Positions 8,006 to 16,155 of a stretch of DNA of 64,000 nucleotides are shown piece after piece; the first letter of the stretch is position 1, and every line of letters begins with the position of its first letter. This stretch comes from Micromonospora sp. C28SCA-DRY-2 (GTDB lineage: Bacteria; Actinomycetota; Actinomycetes; Mycobacteriales; Micromonosporaceae), in NCBI RefSeq assembly GCF_030519475.1, contig NZ_JAUMKD010000004.1, positions 397,501 through 461,500 on the forward strand. The letters run 5' to 3'. The notes below the pieces were generated by a model. The model did not search any database. It worked only from the letters and a program-made list of their open reading frames with translations, and was not told where the DNA came from. Position numbers and translations under genes: made by a program.

Positions 8006-8632
8006 GTGAAGTTTTCCTTCCGCCCGAACGAGGGCGCCTTCTACGAGCTCTTCACCAGGGCCGCGCAGAACCTGGTGCGGGGTACCGAGCTGCTCAACGA
8101 GCTGGCTCTGCCCGGGGTCGAGGTGCAGTCGGTCAGCGAGCGGCTCACCGAGGTGGAGCACGACAGCGACCAGATCACCCACGAGCTGTACAAGAAGATC
8201 AACTCCACCTTCATCACCCCGTTCGACCGGGAGGACATCTACCGGCTCGGCTCGCTGCTGGACGACGTGATGGACCACCTGGAGGCGGTCGGCAACCTGC
8301 TCTACCTCTACGGGCTGACCAAGCTCCCGTCGCTGCCGCGCGAGATGCACGAGCTGGTCAACGTCCTCGACCAGCAGGCCAAGCTGACCGCCGAGGCGAT
8401 GCCCCGGCTGAAGTCGATGAAGGACCTCGAGGACTACTGGATCGAGTGCAACCGGCTGGAGAACGACGGCGACCAGGCGTACCGGATGCTGCTCGTCCGG
8501 CTCTTCTCCGGCGAGTACGACGCGCTGACCGTGCTGAAGATGAAGGAGGTCGCCGACGAGCTGGAGGCCGCCTGCGACGCCTTCGAGCACGTGGCCAACA
8601 CCGTCGAGACCATCGCGGTCAAGGAGTCCTGA
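8006..8632 (+). CDS. DUF47 family protein, Pit accessory regulator
   Basis: A 208-residue, all-helical PhoU-like protein with the DUF47 pattern: MKFSFRPNEGAFYELFTRAAQNLV, then a VEHDSDQITHELYKKINSTFITPFDREDIYRL block and a repeated acidic ECNRLENDGDQAYR motif that probably binds metal. Proteins of this family are nearly always encoded just before a Pit phosphate transporter and are thought to control it. Here the pit gene starts 4 nt after the stop. The GTG at 8006 is the only plausible start. Confidence 0.9.
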   Translation: MKFSFRPNEGAFYELFTRAAQNLVRGTELLNELALPGVEVQSVSERLTEVEHDSDQITHELYKKINSTFITPFDREDIYRLGSLLDDVMDHLEAVGNLLYLYGLTKLPSLPREMHELVNVLDQQAKLTAEAMPRLKSMKDLEDYWIECNRLENDGDQAYRMLLVRLFSGEYDALTVLKMKEVADELEAACDAFEHVANTVETIAVKES

Positions 8633-8636
8633 TCCT

Positions 8637-9641
8637 GTGAGTCCCGAACTCATCGCCGTGCTGGCGGTGATCGCGGTGGCCCTGGCGTTCGACTACACCA
8701 ACGGCTTCCACGACGCTGCCAACGCGATCGCGACCAGCATCTCCACCCGGGCGCTGACACCCCGGGTGGCCCTGGCCATGGCGGCCGTCGGCAACTTCAT
8801 CGGCGCCCACTTCGGCGCCGAGGTGGCCAAGACCGTCGGCAGCGGGCTGGTGAAGCTGCCCACCGGCACGGCGAGCCTGGGCATCGTCTTCGCCGGCGTG
8901 GTCGGCGCCATCGTCTGGAACCTGATCACCTGGTACTTCGGCCTGCCGTCGTCGTCCTCGCACGCGCTGATCGGCGGCCTGGTCGGCTCGACCATCGCCG
9001 CCTCCGGCACGGTGCTCTGGACCGGCATCGGGGAGAGCGTCATCATCCCGATGGTGCTGTCGCCGATGGTCGGCTTCCTGCTCGGCTACATCGTGATGAT
9101 CGCGGTGCAGTGGATCTTCCGGAAGGGGCACCCGGGCAAGCTCAACCGGGGCTTCCGCTGGGCGCAGACCGCGTCCGCGGCGGCCATGTCGGTCGGCCAC
9201 GGCATGCAGGACGCCGCCAAGACCATCGGCATCGTGGTGCTCGCCCTCTTCGTCGGCGGTTACCAGGACGACCCGACGCACATCCCGGAGTGGGCGTTCT
9301 GGACCTCCGCCGCGGTGCTGGCCGCCGGCACGTACGCCGGTGGTTGGCGGATCATCCGGACCCTGGGTCGGAAGATCATCGACCTCAAGCCGCCGGAGGG
9401 CTTCGCGGCCGAGACCGTGGCCAGCTCGGTGCTCTACTTCAACGCGCTGGTGCTGGGTGCCCCGATCTCGACCACGCACACCATCACCTCGGCGATCATG
9501 GGGGTGGGCGCGACCAAGCGGCTCTCCGCCGTGCGCTGGGGCGTGGCCGGCAACATCGTCGGCGCGTGGATCCTGACCTTCCCGGCCGCCGGCACCATCG
9601 GCGCGCTGATGTACCTGCTGGCCCGTCCGCTGTTCAGCTGA
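8637..9641 (+). CDS. pit: Low-affinity inorganic phosphate transporter, PiT family
   Basis: A 334-residue membrane protein with the duplicated PiT signature: FDYTNGFHDAANAIATSIST at residues ~19-38 and GHGMQDAAKTIG in the second half, plus SSSHALIGGLVGS and STTHTITSAIMGVG. PiT carriers import metal-phosphate complexes using the proton or sodium gradient. It is the second gene of a DUF47-pit operon behind a PHO box and ends at a strong hairpin (9654-9683). Confidence 0.93.
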   Translation: MSPELIAVLAVIAVALAFDYTNGFHDAANAIATSISTRALTPRVALAMAAVGNFIGAHFGAEVAKTVGSGLVKLPTGTASLGIVFAGVVGAIVWNLITWYFGLPSSSSHALIGGLVGSTIAASGTVLWTGIGESVIIPMVLSPMVGFLLGYIVMIAVQWIFRKGHPGKLNRGFRWAQTASAAAMSVGHGMQDAAKTIGIVVLALFVGGYQDDPTHIPEWAFWTSAAVLAAGTYAGGWRIIRTLGRKIIDLKPPEGFAAETVASSVLYFNALVLGAPISTTHTITSAIMGVGATKRLSAVRWGVAGNIVGAWILTFPAAGTIGALMYLLARPLFS

Positions 9642-9653
9642 CCGGCCGACGTC

Positions 9654-9683
9654 GAGGGGCCCCGCCGCACGGCGGGGCCCCTC
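9654..9683. terminator. Hairpin terminator after pit
   Basis: Arms 9654-9667 and 9670-9683 (GAGGGGCCCCGCCG and its complement) form a near-perfect GC-rich hairpin between the convergent pit and oxidoreductase genes. Confidence 0.85.
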
Positions 9684-9698
9684 CGCGTTTCCCGGCGG

Positions 9699-10667
9699 TC
9701 AGGTGTAGTCGACGCCGATCTGGGCGCGGATGGTGTCCAGCAGGGCCATCACCTCGAGGGTGGCCGAGTGTGGCACCAGGGGGCTCTCCAGCAGGCCCTC
9801 GGCCAGGCAGCGCTGCACCTCGATCGCCTCGTGCTGGTAGCCGCCGCCGACCAGGTCCGCGTCGATGGTCTCCGGTTCGGCGCCGGCCCGGTGCAGGGTC
9901 ACCCGTCCGGGCCGGTAGAACGGCTCGGGCAGGTCGATCCGCCCGGTGGTGCCGGTGATCGCGGCGGTCAGCGGGGTGACCCCGGTGATGCCGCAGCTGA
10001 GCGTGGCGACCGCCCCCGAGTCGTAGCCGAGCACGATGCCGGTGTTCTCGTCCACCCCCTCCGGGCTGAGCTTCGCCCAGGCCCGTACGTGCTGCGGGAC
10101 GCCGAGCAGCAGGTGGGCCAGGCTCACCGGGTAGACGCCGAGATCCAGCAGCGCGCCGCCGCCCAGGGTGCGGGCCCGCATCCGGTGTTCCGGCGGGAAC
10201 GGCCCGGCCACCCCGAAGTCGGCCTGAACGCTGGTCACCGTGCCGATCGCGCCGTCGGCGACCAGCTCGCAGACCCGCCGCAGGAGCGGGTTGGTCCGCA
10301 TCCACATGGCCTCCATCAGGAAGATCCCGGCGGCCCGCGCGGTGTCGACCAGCTCGGTGCTGGTGGCCAGGTCGAGGGTGATCGGCTTCTCCACCAGCAC
10401 CGCCCGGCCGGCGGCGAGGCAGGTCAGCGCCGCCTGGTGGTGCGCGGCGTGCGGGGTGGCCACGTAGACCACGTCCAGGTCGGCGTCCGCGGCCAGCTCC
10501 GGCCAGGAGCCGTACGCCCGCGGCACGCCGTGCCGGCGGGCGAACCGCTGCGCGCTCTCGGCGGTACGCGAGCCGACCGCGACCAGTTCGGCGCCCGGCA
10601 CCAGCCGGAGGTCTTCGGCGAAGCGGCCGGCGATGTGGCCGGTGGCCAGGATGCCCCAACGAGTCAT
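9699..10667 (-). CDS. Gfo/Idh/MocA family NAD(P)-dependent oxidoreductase
   Basis: A 322-residue dehydrogenase. The N-terminal Rossmann segment is MTRWGILATGHIAGRFAEDL. The family motif VEKPITLD (with the Lys used in catalysis) is near residue 95, followed by AGIFLMEAMWMRTNP and the C-terminal beta-sheet domain with GGGALLDLGVYP. The sugar or inositol substrate cannot be inferred. The ATG at 10667 is preferred over an upstream in-frame start because a TACGGT -10 box lies 7 nt before it. The gene is divergent from the NUDIX gene. Confidence 0.88.
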   Translation of the reverse strand: MTRWGILATGHIAGRFAEDLRLVPGAELVAVGSRTAESAQRFARRHGVPRAYGSWPELAADADLDVVYVATPHAAHHQAALTCLAAGRAVLVEKPITLDLATSTELVDTARAAGIFLMEAMWMRTNPLLRRVCELVADGAIGTVTSVQADFGVAGPFPPEHRMRARTLGGGALLDLGVYPVSLAHLLLGVPQHVRAWAKLSPEGVDENTGIVLGYDSGAVATLSCGITGVTPLTAAITGTTGRIDLPEPFYRPGRVTLHRAGAEPETIDADLVGGGYQHEAIEVQRCLAEGLLESPLVPHSATLEVMALLDTIRAQIGVDYT

Positions 10668-10674
10668 GCCGGCA

Positions 10675-10732
10675 ACCGTAGCGACGATCAACAGGGCGGG
10701 GCGCGGCCCACCCGGCAGGTGGGAACTAGGCT
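10675..10732. promoter_or_regulatory. Divergent leaderless-type promoters, oxidoreductase and NUDIX genes
   Basis: Minus strand TACGGT at 10675-10680 is 7 nt from the oxidoreductase ATG. Plus strand TAGGCT at 10727-10732 is 6 nt from the NUDIX ATG at 10739. Confidence 0.5.
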
Positions 10733-10738
10733 CGCCGC

Positions 10739-11572
10739 ATGACGATCGACAGCGACGGCTTCGCCGCCCCGCCGGCGCTGGTGGAGCACGCCCGCCGGTT
10801 CCGCGCCGAGGGCGGCACCCCCGCGGTGCCGCGGGTGGCGGCCACCGTACTGCTGCTCCGCCCGGCCGACGCCGGCTTCGAGGTCTACCTGATCCGCCGG
10901 GTCGCCGCGATGGCCTTCGGCGGGATGTACGCCTTCCCGGGCGGCGGCGTCGACCCGTCCGACTCGCAGGCGCACCCGGGCTGGGCCGGTCCGGCCCCGG
11001 CCCGGTGGGGCGAACGGCTCGGGCTGGACCCCGCCGCCGCCCGGGCGGTGGTCTGCGCCGCGGCCCGGGAGGTCTTCGAGGAGGCCGGGGTGCTGCTGGC
11101 CGGCCCCGACCCGGCGACAGTGGTCGGGGACGTCAGCGGCGACGACTGGGAGGCCGCCCGGGTCGCCCTGGAGCAGCGCCGGGTCGGCTTCGCCGATCTG
11201 CTCGCCGAGCGCCGGCTGACGCTCCGCTCGGACCTGCTGCTGCCGTGGAGCCGGTGGATCACCCCGGAGTTCGAGCCGCGCCGCTTCGACACGTACTTCT
11301 TCGTGGCGCTGCTGCCCGAGGGGCAGCGGACCCGGGACGTCTCCGGCGAGGCCGACCGGACGCTGTGGGCCCGCCCGGCGGACGCCCACGCCCGGGCCGA
11401 GGCGGGCGAGCTGACCATGCTCCCGCCCACCCTGGTCACCCTCGCCCAGGTGGCCGCCGCCGGCGACCTCGACGGGGTGGTCCGGGCGGCCGCCACCCGG
11501 GACGCCGCCACCCCGATCACCCCCCGCCTCGACCTCCCCGAGCACGGCCAGCCCCGCTTCCGCCTCGGCTGA
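10739..11572 (+). CDS. NUDIX hydrolase
   Basis: A 277-residue protein with VPRVAATVLLLRPAD at the start of the fold, the PGGGVD turn near residue 67 and the Nudix box end AAREVFEEAGVLL near 108-120. About 25 residues are inserted between the glycine turn and the REVFEEAG helix, as in the larger NUDT19/coenzyme A-type Nudix proteins. The second half (RFDTYFFVALLPEGQ) is also typical of those. A CoA or acyl-CoA diphosphatase role is possible but unproven. Confidence 0.85.
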   Translation: MTIDSDGFAAPPALVEHARRFRAEGGTPAVPRVAATVLLLRPADAGFEVYLIRRVAAMAFGGMYAFPGGGVDPSDSQAHPGWAGPAPARWGERLGLDPAAARAVVCAAAREVFEEAGVLLAGPDPATVVGDVSGDDWEAARVALEQRRVGFADLLAERRLTLRSDLLLPWSRWITPEFEPRRFDTYFFVALLPEGQRTRDVSGEADRTLWARPADAHARAEAGELTMLPPTLVTLAQVAAAGDLDGVVRAAATRDAATPITPRLDLPEHGQPRFRLG

Positions 11573-11587
11573 GGCTCGCCCCGACAG

Positions 11588-11628
11588 GGAAAGAGTGGCC
11601 ATTGCCGTGAGGAATGGCCACTCTTTCC
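11588..11628. terminator. Bidirectional hairpin terminator with AGTGGCC core
   Basis: Perfect 16-bp arms 11588-11603 and 11613-11628 with a 9-nt loop, between the convergent NUDIX and pstB genes. It shares the GAGTGGCC/GGCCACTC core with the hairpin at 2711-2756. Confidence 0.8.
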
Positions 11629-11669
11629 GAGGAGGCACTACAGCCGGCCGCGCCGCCGACGGCGGGGTG

Positions 11670-12446
11670 TCAGCCGAAGCGGCCGGTGATGTAGTCCTCG
11701 GTCTTCTTGACGCTCGGGTTGCTGAAGATCTTCTGGGTGTTGTCGTACTCGATGAGGCGGCCCGGGTCGCCGGTCTTCTCGATGGAGAAGAAGGCGGTCC
11801 GGTCCGAGACCCGGGCGGCCTGCTGCATGTTGTGCGTGACGATGATGATGGTGAACTTGTCCTTGAGCTGGAACATCAGGTCCTCGATGGCCAGCGTGGA
11901 GATCGGGTCGAGCGCCGAGCAGGGCTCGTCCATCAGCACCACCTGCGGCTCGACGGCGATCGTGCGGGCGATGCAGAGCCGCTGCTGCTGACCGCCGGAG
12001 AGGCCGGCACCGGGCTTGCCGAGCCGGTCCTTCACCTCGTCCCAGAGGTTCGCCGAGCGGAGCGCCCGCTCCGCCGCCTCCTCCAGGATCGACTTCTTCC
12101 GGACGCCGTTGAGCCGCAGCCCGGCCACCACGTTGTCGAAGATGCTCATGGTGGGGAACGGGTTCGGCCGCTGGAAGACCATGCCGATCATCCGACGGAC
12201 CGCTGTGACGTCCACGTCCCGCTGGTAGATGTCCTGGTCGTCGATGGTCAGGCTGCCCTCGACGCGGGCACCGGGGAGCACCTCGTGCATCCGGTTGATC
12301 GACCGCAGGAAGGTGGACTTGCCGCAGCCGGACGGGCCGATCAGGGCGGTGACGGTCTTCGGCTCGACGGTCAGGCTGATGTTCTCGATCGCCTTGAAGC
12401 CGCCGTAGTAGGCGGTGACGTTCTCCGCCTCGATGCGCTTGGCCAT
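11670..12446 (-). CDS. pstB: Phosphate ABC transporter ATP-binding protein PstB
   Basis: A 258-residue ATPase of normal PstB length. Walker A GPSGCGKS is at 37-44, the Q-loop FQRPNPFP near 91, signature LSGGQQQR near 149 and Walker B LMDEPCSALDP near 171. The ATG at 12446 follows a GGAGG site 9-10 nt upstream. It is the last gene of pstSCAB, energising high-affinity phosphate import at the membrane and usually working with PhoU in signalling. Confidence 0.96.
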   Translation of the reverse strand: MAKRIEAENVTAYYGGFKAIENISLTVEPKTVTALIGPSGCGKSTFLRSINRMHEVLPGARVEGSLTIDDQDIYQRDVDVTAVRRMIGMVFQRPNPFPTMSIFDNVVAGLRLNGVRKKSILEEAAERALRSANLWDEVKDRLGKPGAGLSGGQQQRLCIARTIAVEPQVVLMDEPCSALDPISTLAIEDLMFQLKDKFTIIIVTHNMQQAARVSDRTAFFSIEKTGDPGRLIEYDNTQKIFSNPSVKKTEDYITGRFG

Positions 12447-12466
12447 GGTGGTGGTACCTCCGGGGT

Positions 12467-13555
12467 TCATCGGCCGAGCCGGTTGCGACGGGCCAGCAGC
12501 TTCGCCGCGATGGTCAGGATCAGCACGAGCGCGACCAGGGTCAGTGCCGCGGTCCACGCCCGGGCCGGCGCGTACCGGGAGGCGTCGCCGGCCTGCTGGT
12601 AGACGAAGAGGGCCAGCGACGACTGGTTGTTCTCGAACGGGTTGAAGTTGATCGCCGCCCCGCCGCCGGCGACCAGCAGCACCGGCGCGGTCTCGCCGGC
12701 CGCGCGGGCGATGGCGAGCATCACGCCGGTGACGATGCCGGGCAGCGCGGTCGGCAGCACGACCCGCAGGATGGTCTTCCACTTCGGCACGCCGAGGGCG
12801 TACGCCCCCTCGCGCAGCGGCGCCGGGACGAGACGCAGCATCTCCTCGGTGGAGCGGACCACGGTGGGCAGCATCAGCACGCTCAGCGCCAGCGCGGCGG
12901 CGAAGCCGGAGAAGCCGGGCCGCCCGTCGTTGAACACCGGCGAGACGATCAGCACCCAGAACGCCAGCACGAACAGGCCGGCGACGATGGACGGGATGCC
13001 GGTCATCACGTCGACGAAGAAGCGGATCGCGAAGGCGAACTTGCCCCGGCCGTACTCGACCACGTAGATGGCGCAGAGGATGCCGAGCGGGACGGTGATC
13101 AGGGTGGCGATGCCGACCTGCTGGAGCGTGCCGACGATCGCGTGGTACGCGCCGCCCTCCGGGTCCCGCGCCCCGATGTTGTTCATCGAGGTGAGGAAGA
13201 AGTTGCCGTCCAGCCGCTCGGCGCCCTTGCTGAGCAGCGTCCAGACCACCGAGGCCAGCGGCAGGACGGCCAGCACGAACGCCGAGTGGATCAGCGCGCT
13301 CCAGGTGCGGTCGCGGGCCGACCGGCGGCCCTCCACCGCGTTCGCGGCGGCGAAGAGCCCGCCCAGGTAGAGCAGCGCCCCGACCACCACGACCAGCACC
13401 GGGCCGCCGATGCCGGCGCCGTACACGATCGCGGCGGCGACCACCACGGCGGCCAGGGCCAGGGCCGGCGGGACGTACCGCGGCAGGCGCTTGGCCCGCA
13501 GGGTGACCGGCTGGGCCGGCGGCTGCTGACGGTGGGTGGTGACGGTGGCGCTCAT
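12467..13555 (-). CDS. pstA: Phosphate ABC transporter permease PstA
   Basis: A 362-residue membrane protein. An N-terminal cytoplasmic stretch and two extra helices precede the permease core, which has the inner-membrane loop VPLGILCAIYVVEYG and the EAA-like LREGAYALGVPKWKTILRVVLPTALPGIVTG. It pairs with PstC to form the phosphate channel. It lies 25 nt downstream of pstC and 20 nt upstream of pstB, so the operon is tight. Confidence 0.95.
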   Translation of the reverse strand: MSATVTTHRQQPPAQPVTLRAKRLPRYVPPALALAAVVVAAAIVYGAGIGGPVLVVVVGALLYLGGLFAAANAVEGRRSARDRTWSALIHSAFVLAVLPLASVVWTLLSKGAERLDGNFFLTSMNNIGARDPEGGAYHAIVGTLQQVGIATLITVPLGILCAIYVVEYGRGKFAFAIRFFVDVMTGIPSIVAGLFVLAFWVLIVSPVFNDGRPGFSGFAAALALSVLMLPTVVRSTEEMLRLVPAPLREGAYALGVPKWKTILRVVLPTALPGIVTGVMLAIARAAGETAPVLLVAGGGAAINFNPFENNQSSLALFVYQQAGDASRYAPARAWTAALTLVALVLILTIAAKLLARRNRLGR

Positions 13556-13580
13556 GCCGGCACTCCGCTTCGCTCGCTTC

Positions 13581-14672
13581 TCATGCGGCCGACTCCGTGA
13601 ACTCGCGGCGGCGGTGGATGATCGCCCGCGCGGTGATGTTGACGATCAGCGTGATGGCGAAGAGGACCAGGCCGGAGGCGATCAGTGCGCCCCGACCGGT
13701 GTCGTTGGCCTCGCCGAACGCGTTGGCGATGTTGGCGGCGATGGTGTTGCCGCCGTTCTCGATCAGGTTGACCGAGATGCCGAAGGTGATGCCGAGGGTG
13801 AGCGCCAGGGCGATGGTCTCGCCGAGCGCCCGACCCAGCCCGAGCATCACCGCGGCGACGATGCCCGGCCGCCCGTACGGCAGCACGGCGGTGCGGATCA
13901 TCTCCCAGCGGGTCGCGCCCAGGGCGAGCGCGGCCTCCTCGTTGGCGGTCGGGGTCTGCAGGAACACCTCGCGGGAGAGCGAGGTGATGATCGGCAGCAC
14001 CATGATCGCCAGGACCAGCGCGCCGAGCAGGATCGAGGCGCCGAACGGGCCGTCGCCGCCGAAGAGCGGGATCCAGCCGAAGTACCGGTTGAGCCAGGCG
14101 GAGAGGTCGGCGACCGGGCCGGAGAAGTAGTCCCGGCCCCAGAGCCCGAAGACCACGCTGGGCACCGCGGCGAGCAGGTCGATCAGGAAGCCGAGCGTGG
14201 TGCCCACCCGGCGGGGCGCGTAGTGCGAGAGGTAGAGCGCGATGCCCAGCGCCACCGGGACGGCCAGCAGCAGCGCGATCACCGAGCTGAGCACGGTGCC
14301 GAAGGCGAGCGCGCCGATACCGAACTTCGGTTCGGGGTCGTTCGGGAACCAGCCCTCGAAGGTCCAGAAGTTCTCGGTGTTGGCCCGCAGCGCCGGCAGC
14401 GCCTTGGCGACCAGGAAGACGGCGATCGCCGCGATGACGACCAGGACGGCCGTGCCGGCGGCCAGGGTGAGGCCGCGGAAGGCCCGCTCGGCGCCGAAGG
14501 CCCGGGCCCGGGGCAACGCGCCGCCGCCGCCCAGCCCGGGGCCCTCCGGGGTACGGGTGCTGACTGGTGCCTCGGCCACACGCGCCGAGGCACCGGCGGG
14601 CCACTCGCGACTCTCGGTCACGTTGGTCCCGCCGGTGCCGGCGTTGGCCGAGCGGTGAGGGGATTCACCCAT
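13581..14672 (-). CDS. pstC: Phosphate ABC transporter permease PstC
   Basis: A 363-residue permease with a disordered ~60-residue N-terminal cytoplasmic tail, then about six membrane helices. The core contains LPIITSLSREVFLQTPTANEEAALALGATRWEMIRTAVLPYGRPGI, the conserved coupling loop for PstB. The NFWTFEGW and FGIGALAFGTVLSS segments are characteristic of PstC. It is second in pstSCAB, 43 nt after pstS. Confidence 0.95.
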   Translation of the reverse strand: MGESPHRSANAGTGGTNVTESREWPAGASARVAEAPVSTRTPEGPGLGGGGALPRARAFGAERAFRGLTLAAGTAVLVVIAAIAVFLVAKALPALRANTENFWTFEGWFPNDPEPKFGIGALAFGTVLSSVIALLLAVPVALGIALYLSHYAPRRVGTTLGFLIDLLAAVPSVVFGLWGRDYFSGPVADLSAWLNRYFGWIPLFGGDGPFGASILLGALVLAIMVLPIITSLSREVFLQTPTANEEAALALGATRWEMIRTAVLPYGRPGIVAAVMLGLGRALGETIALALTLGITFGISVNLIENGGNTIAANIANAFGEANDTGRGALIASGLVLFAITLIVNITARAIIHRRREFTESAA

Positions 14673-14715
14673 CTGTCGCTCGCTTCGGTTGCGGAGGTGG
14701 TGTCGGTCGGTCGGC

Positions 14716-15822
14716 TCAGGCGATGTTCTTGACCGCGGTCTCGACCTTGGTGCGGACGGTCTCCGGCAGCGGGGCGTAGCCCAGCTCGGTCAGCTCGGCC
14801 TGGCCCTCGGTGCTGGCCGCGTAGCCCAGGAAGCCCTTGACCAGGGGAAGCTTGTCGGCGGCCAGGCCCTTGGAGCAGACGATCTCGTAGGTCACCAGGA
14901 CGATCGGGTAGGCCCCGGCCTCCTTGGTGTTGTAGTCGATCTTCATCTTCAGGTCGTCGCCCTGGCCGACCACCTCGGCGCCGGCGATGGTCTTGCCGGC
15001 CGACTCGGCGGTCAGCTCGGCGAACTCGCCGGCGCCGTTGCCGATCTTGGCGATGCCCAGCCCGGCGTTCTCGGCGAACGACCACTCCATGTAGCCGATC
15101 GTGCCGTCGGCACCCTTGACCCGGCTGGCCACGCCGTCCGAGCCCTTGGCGCCGGTGCCGCCCGGGGCCTTCCACTCCTTGGCCTTGCCGAAGGTCCATT
15201 CGGCCTCGGCGGTCTTGCTGAGGAAGTCGGTGAAGTTGTCGGTGGTGCCGGACGAGTCCGAGCGGTGCACCGTCTGGATGGTGGTGCCCGGGAGGTTCAC
15301 CCCGGGGTTGTCCGCCTTGATCGCGGCGTCGTCCCACTTGGTGATCTTGCCGGCGAAGATCTTGGCCAGGGTGACGGGCTTGAGCTGGAGGTTCTGCACC
15401 CCGTTGAGGTTGTAGGCGACGGCCACCGGGCCGATCACCATCGGGAGGTTGATCGCCTGGCCACCGACGCACTTGGCGTTCGCCTGCGGCTGCTCCTCCT
15501 CCTTCAGGGCGGAGTCCGAGCCGGCGAAGTCGGCGGTGCCGGCGATGAACGCCTGGATGCCGGCGCCCGAGCCGGAGGGCTCGTAGTTGATGGTGGTGCC
15601 CTGGCACTTCTGCTGGTACGCCTTGATCCACTCGGCCATGGCGTTCTTCTGCGCCGACGAGCCCTGGGCGTTCAGCGTGCCGGTGGCGCAGTCGGCGGCG
15701 GCGGCCGACCCGGAGGCGGTGGCGCCGCTCGCGGGCTCGTTGTTGTCCGAGCCGCATGCACTGAGGGCGAGCGTCGCGGTAAGAGCGAGGCAGGCGAGAG
15801 TGCCGTGCCGCTGGAGCTTCAC
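14716..15822 (-). CDS. pstS: Phosphate-binding lipoprotein PstS
   Basis: A 368-residue extracytoplasmic receptor. The signal peptide ends in a lipobox LSAC with Cys at residue 23, followed by a disordered Ser/Ala linker. The phosphate-binding loops are visible as LNAQGSSAQKNAM, the GSGAGIQAF turn, and RSDSSGTTDNFTDFL. It captures phosphate and delivers it to PstC/PstA. It is the first gene of the operon, with a multi-repeat PHO box upstream (15935-16007). Confidence 0.96.
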   Translation of the reverse strand: MKLQRHGTLACLALTATLALSACGSDNNEPASGATASGSAAAADCATGTLNAQGSSAQKNAMAEWIKAYQQKCQGTTINYEPSGSGAGIQAFIAGTADFAGSDSALKEEEQPQANAKCVGGQAINLPMVIGPVAVAYNLNGVQNLQLKPVTLAKIFAGKITKWDDAAIKADNPGVNLPGTTIQTVHRSDSSGTTDNFTDFLSKTAEAEWTFGKAKEWKAPGGTGAKGSDGVASRVKGADGTIGYMEWSFAENAGLGIAKIGNGAGEFAELTAESAGKTIAGAEVVGQGDDLKMKIDYNTKEAGAYPIVLVTYEIVCSKGLAADKLPLVKGFLGYAASTEGQAELTELGYAPLPETVRTKVETAVKNIA

Positions 15823-15897
15823 CTGAGGGGTTTCCCTTCACGTCTGACTTGGCGCCCGGACTGGGGCCCGGGAACCGGCGCTGGCCGGCTGTCACAC

Positions 15898-15903
15898 AAG
15901 CTA
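15898..15903 (-). promoter_or_regulatory. Candidate -10 box of pstS
   Basis: TAGCTT on the minus strand, about 75 bp upstream of the pstS start and about 30 bp downstream of the nearest PHO repeat. This is the arrangement expected for PhoP activation. Confidence 0.45.
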
Positions 15904-15934
15904 GGAGCGCCAGGTAGCCGGTTTGCCGGGCGGA

Positions 15935-16007
15935 AATGAACGCCAGGTGAACTCGTCCGGCCCGCCAGGTGACCGCGTGCTGAGGGCGAGTTGTCCGTTA
16001 CGTGAAC
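15935..16007 (-). promoter_or_regulatory. PHO box array upstream of pstS
   Basis: On the minus strand GTTCATT (15935-15941) and GTTCACC (15946-15952) form a classic 11-bp direct repeat. Two further copies, GGTCACC (15968-15974) and GTTCACG (16001-16007), keep the same 11-bp phase (22 and 33 bp on). The repeats read in the same direction as pstS, unlike the box at 7860. The remaining intergenic DNA to 16155 holds only the hairpin at 16054-16083. Confidence 0.8.
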
Positions 16008-16053
16008 TCAGGTGCCTCTGTCGGAAGTATGGGCATTTTTCAGGGCGCGCAGC

Positions 16054-16083
16054 GGGTGCCGGGGTGTCGACGCCCCGGCACCC
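16054..16083 (-). terminator. Hairpin terminator after mshD
   Basis: Perfect 11-bp GC-rich arms 16054-16064 and 16073-16083 with an 8-nt loop, 70 nt past the mshD stop and before the pstS promoter. Confidence 0.7.
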
Positions 16084-16155
16084 GGCGGCGGAGGCGCGGA
16101 CGTCCGGGCCGCCGGGCGGGAACAGCCCGGCGGCGAGGCCCGGTCCGGCCCGGGC

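Noticed and set aside
13552..13585. GAAGCGAGCGAAGCG-type segment between pstA and pstC, and a similar one before pstC
   Set aside because: Short, with no ORF chain or hairpin. Such repeats are common in this genus near start codons; not enough for a call.
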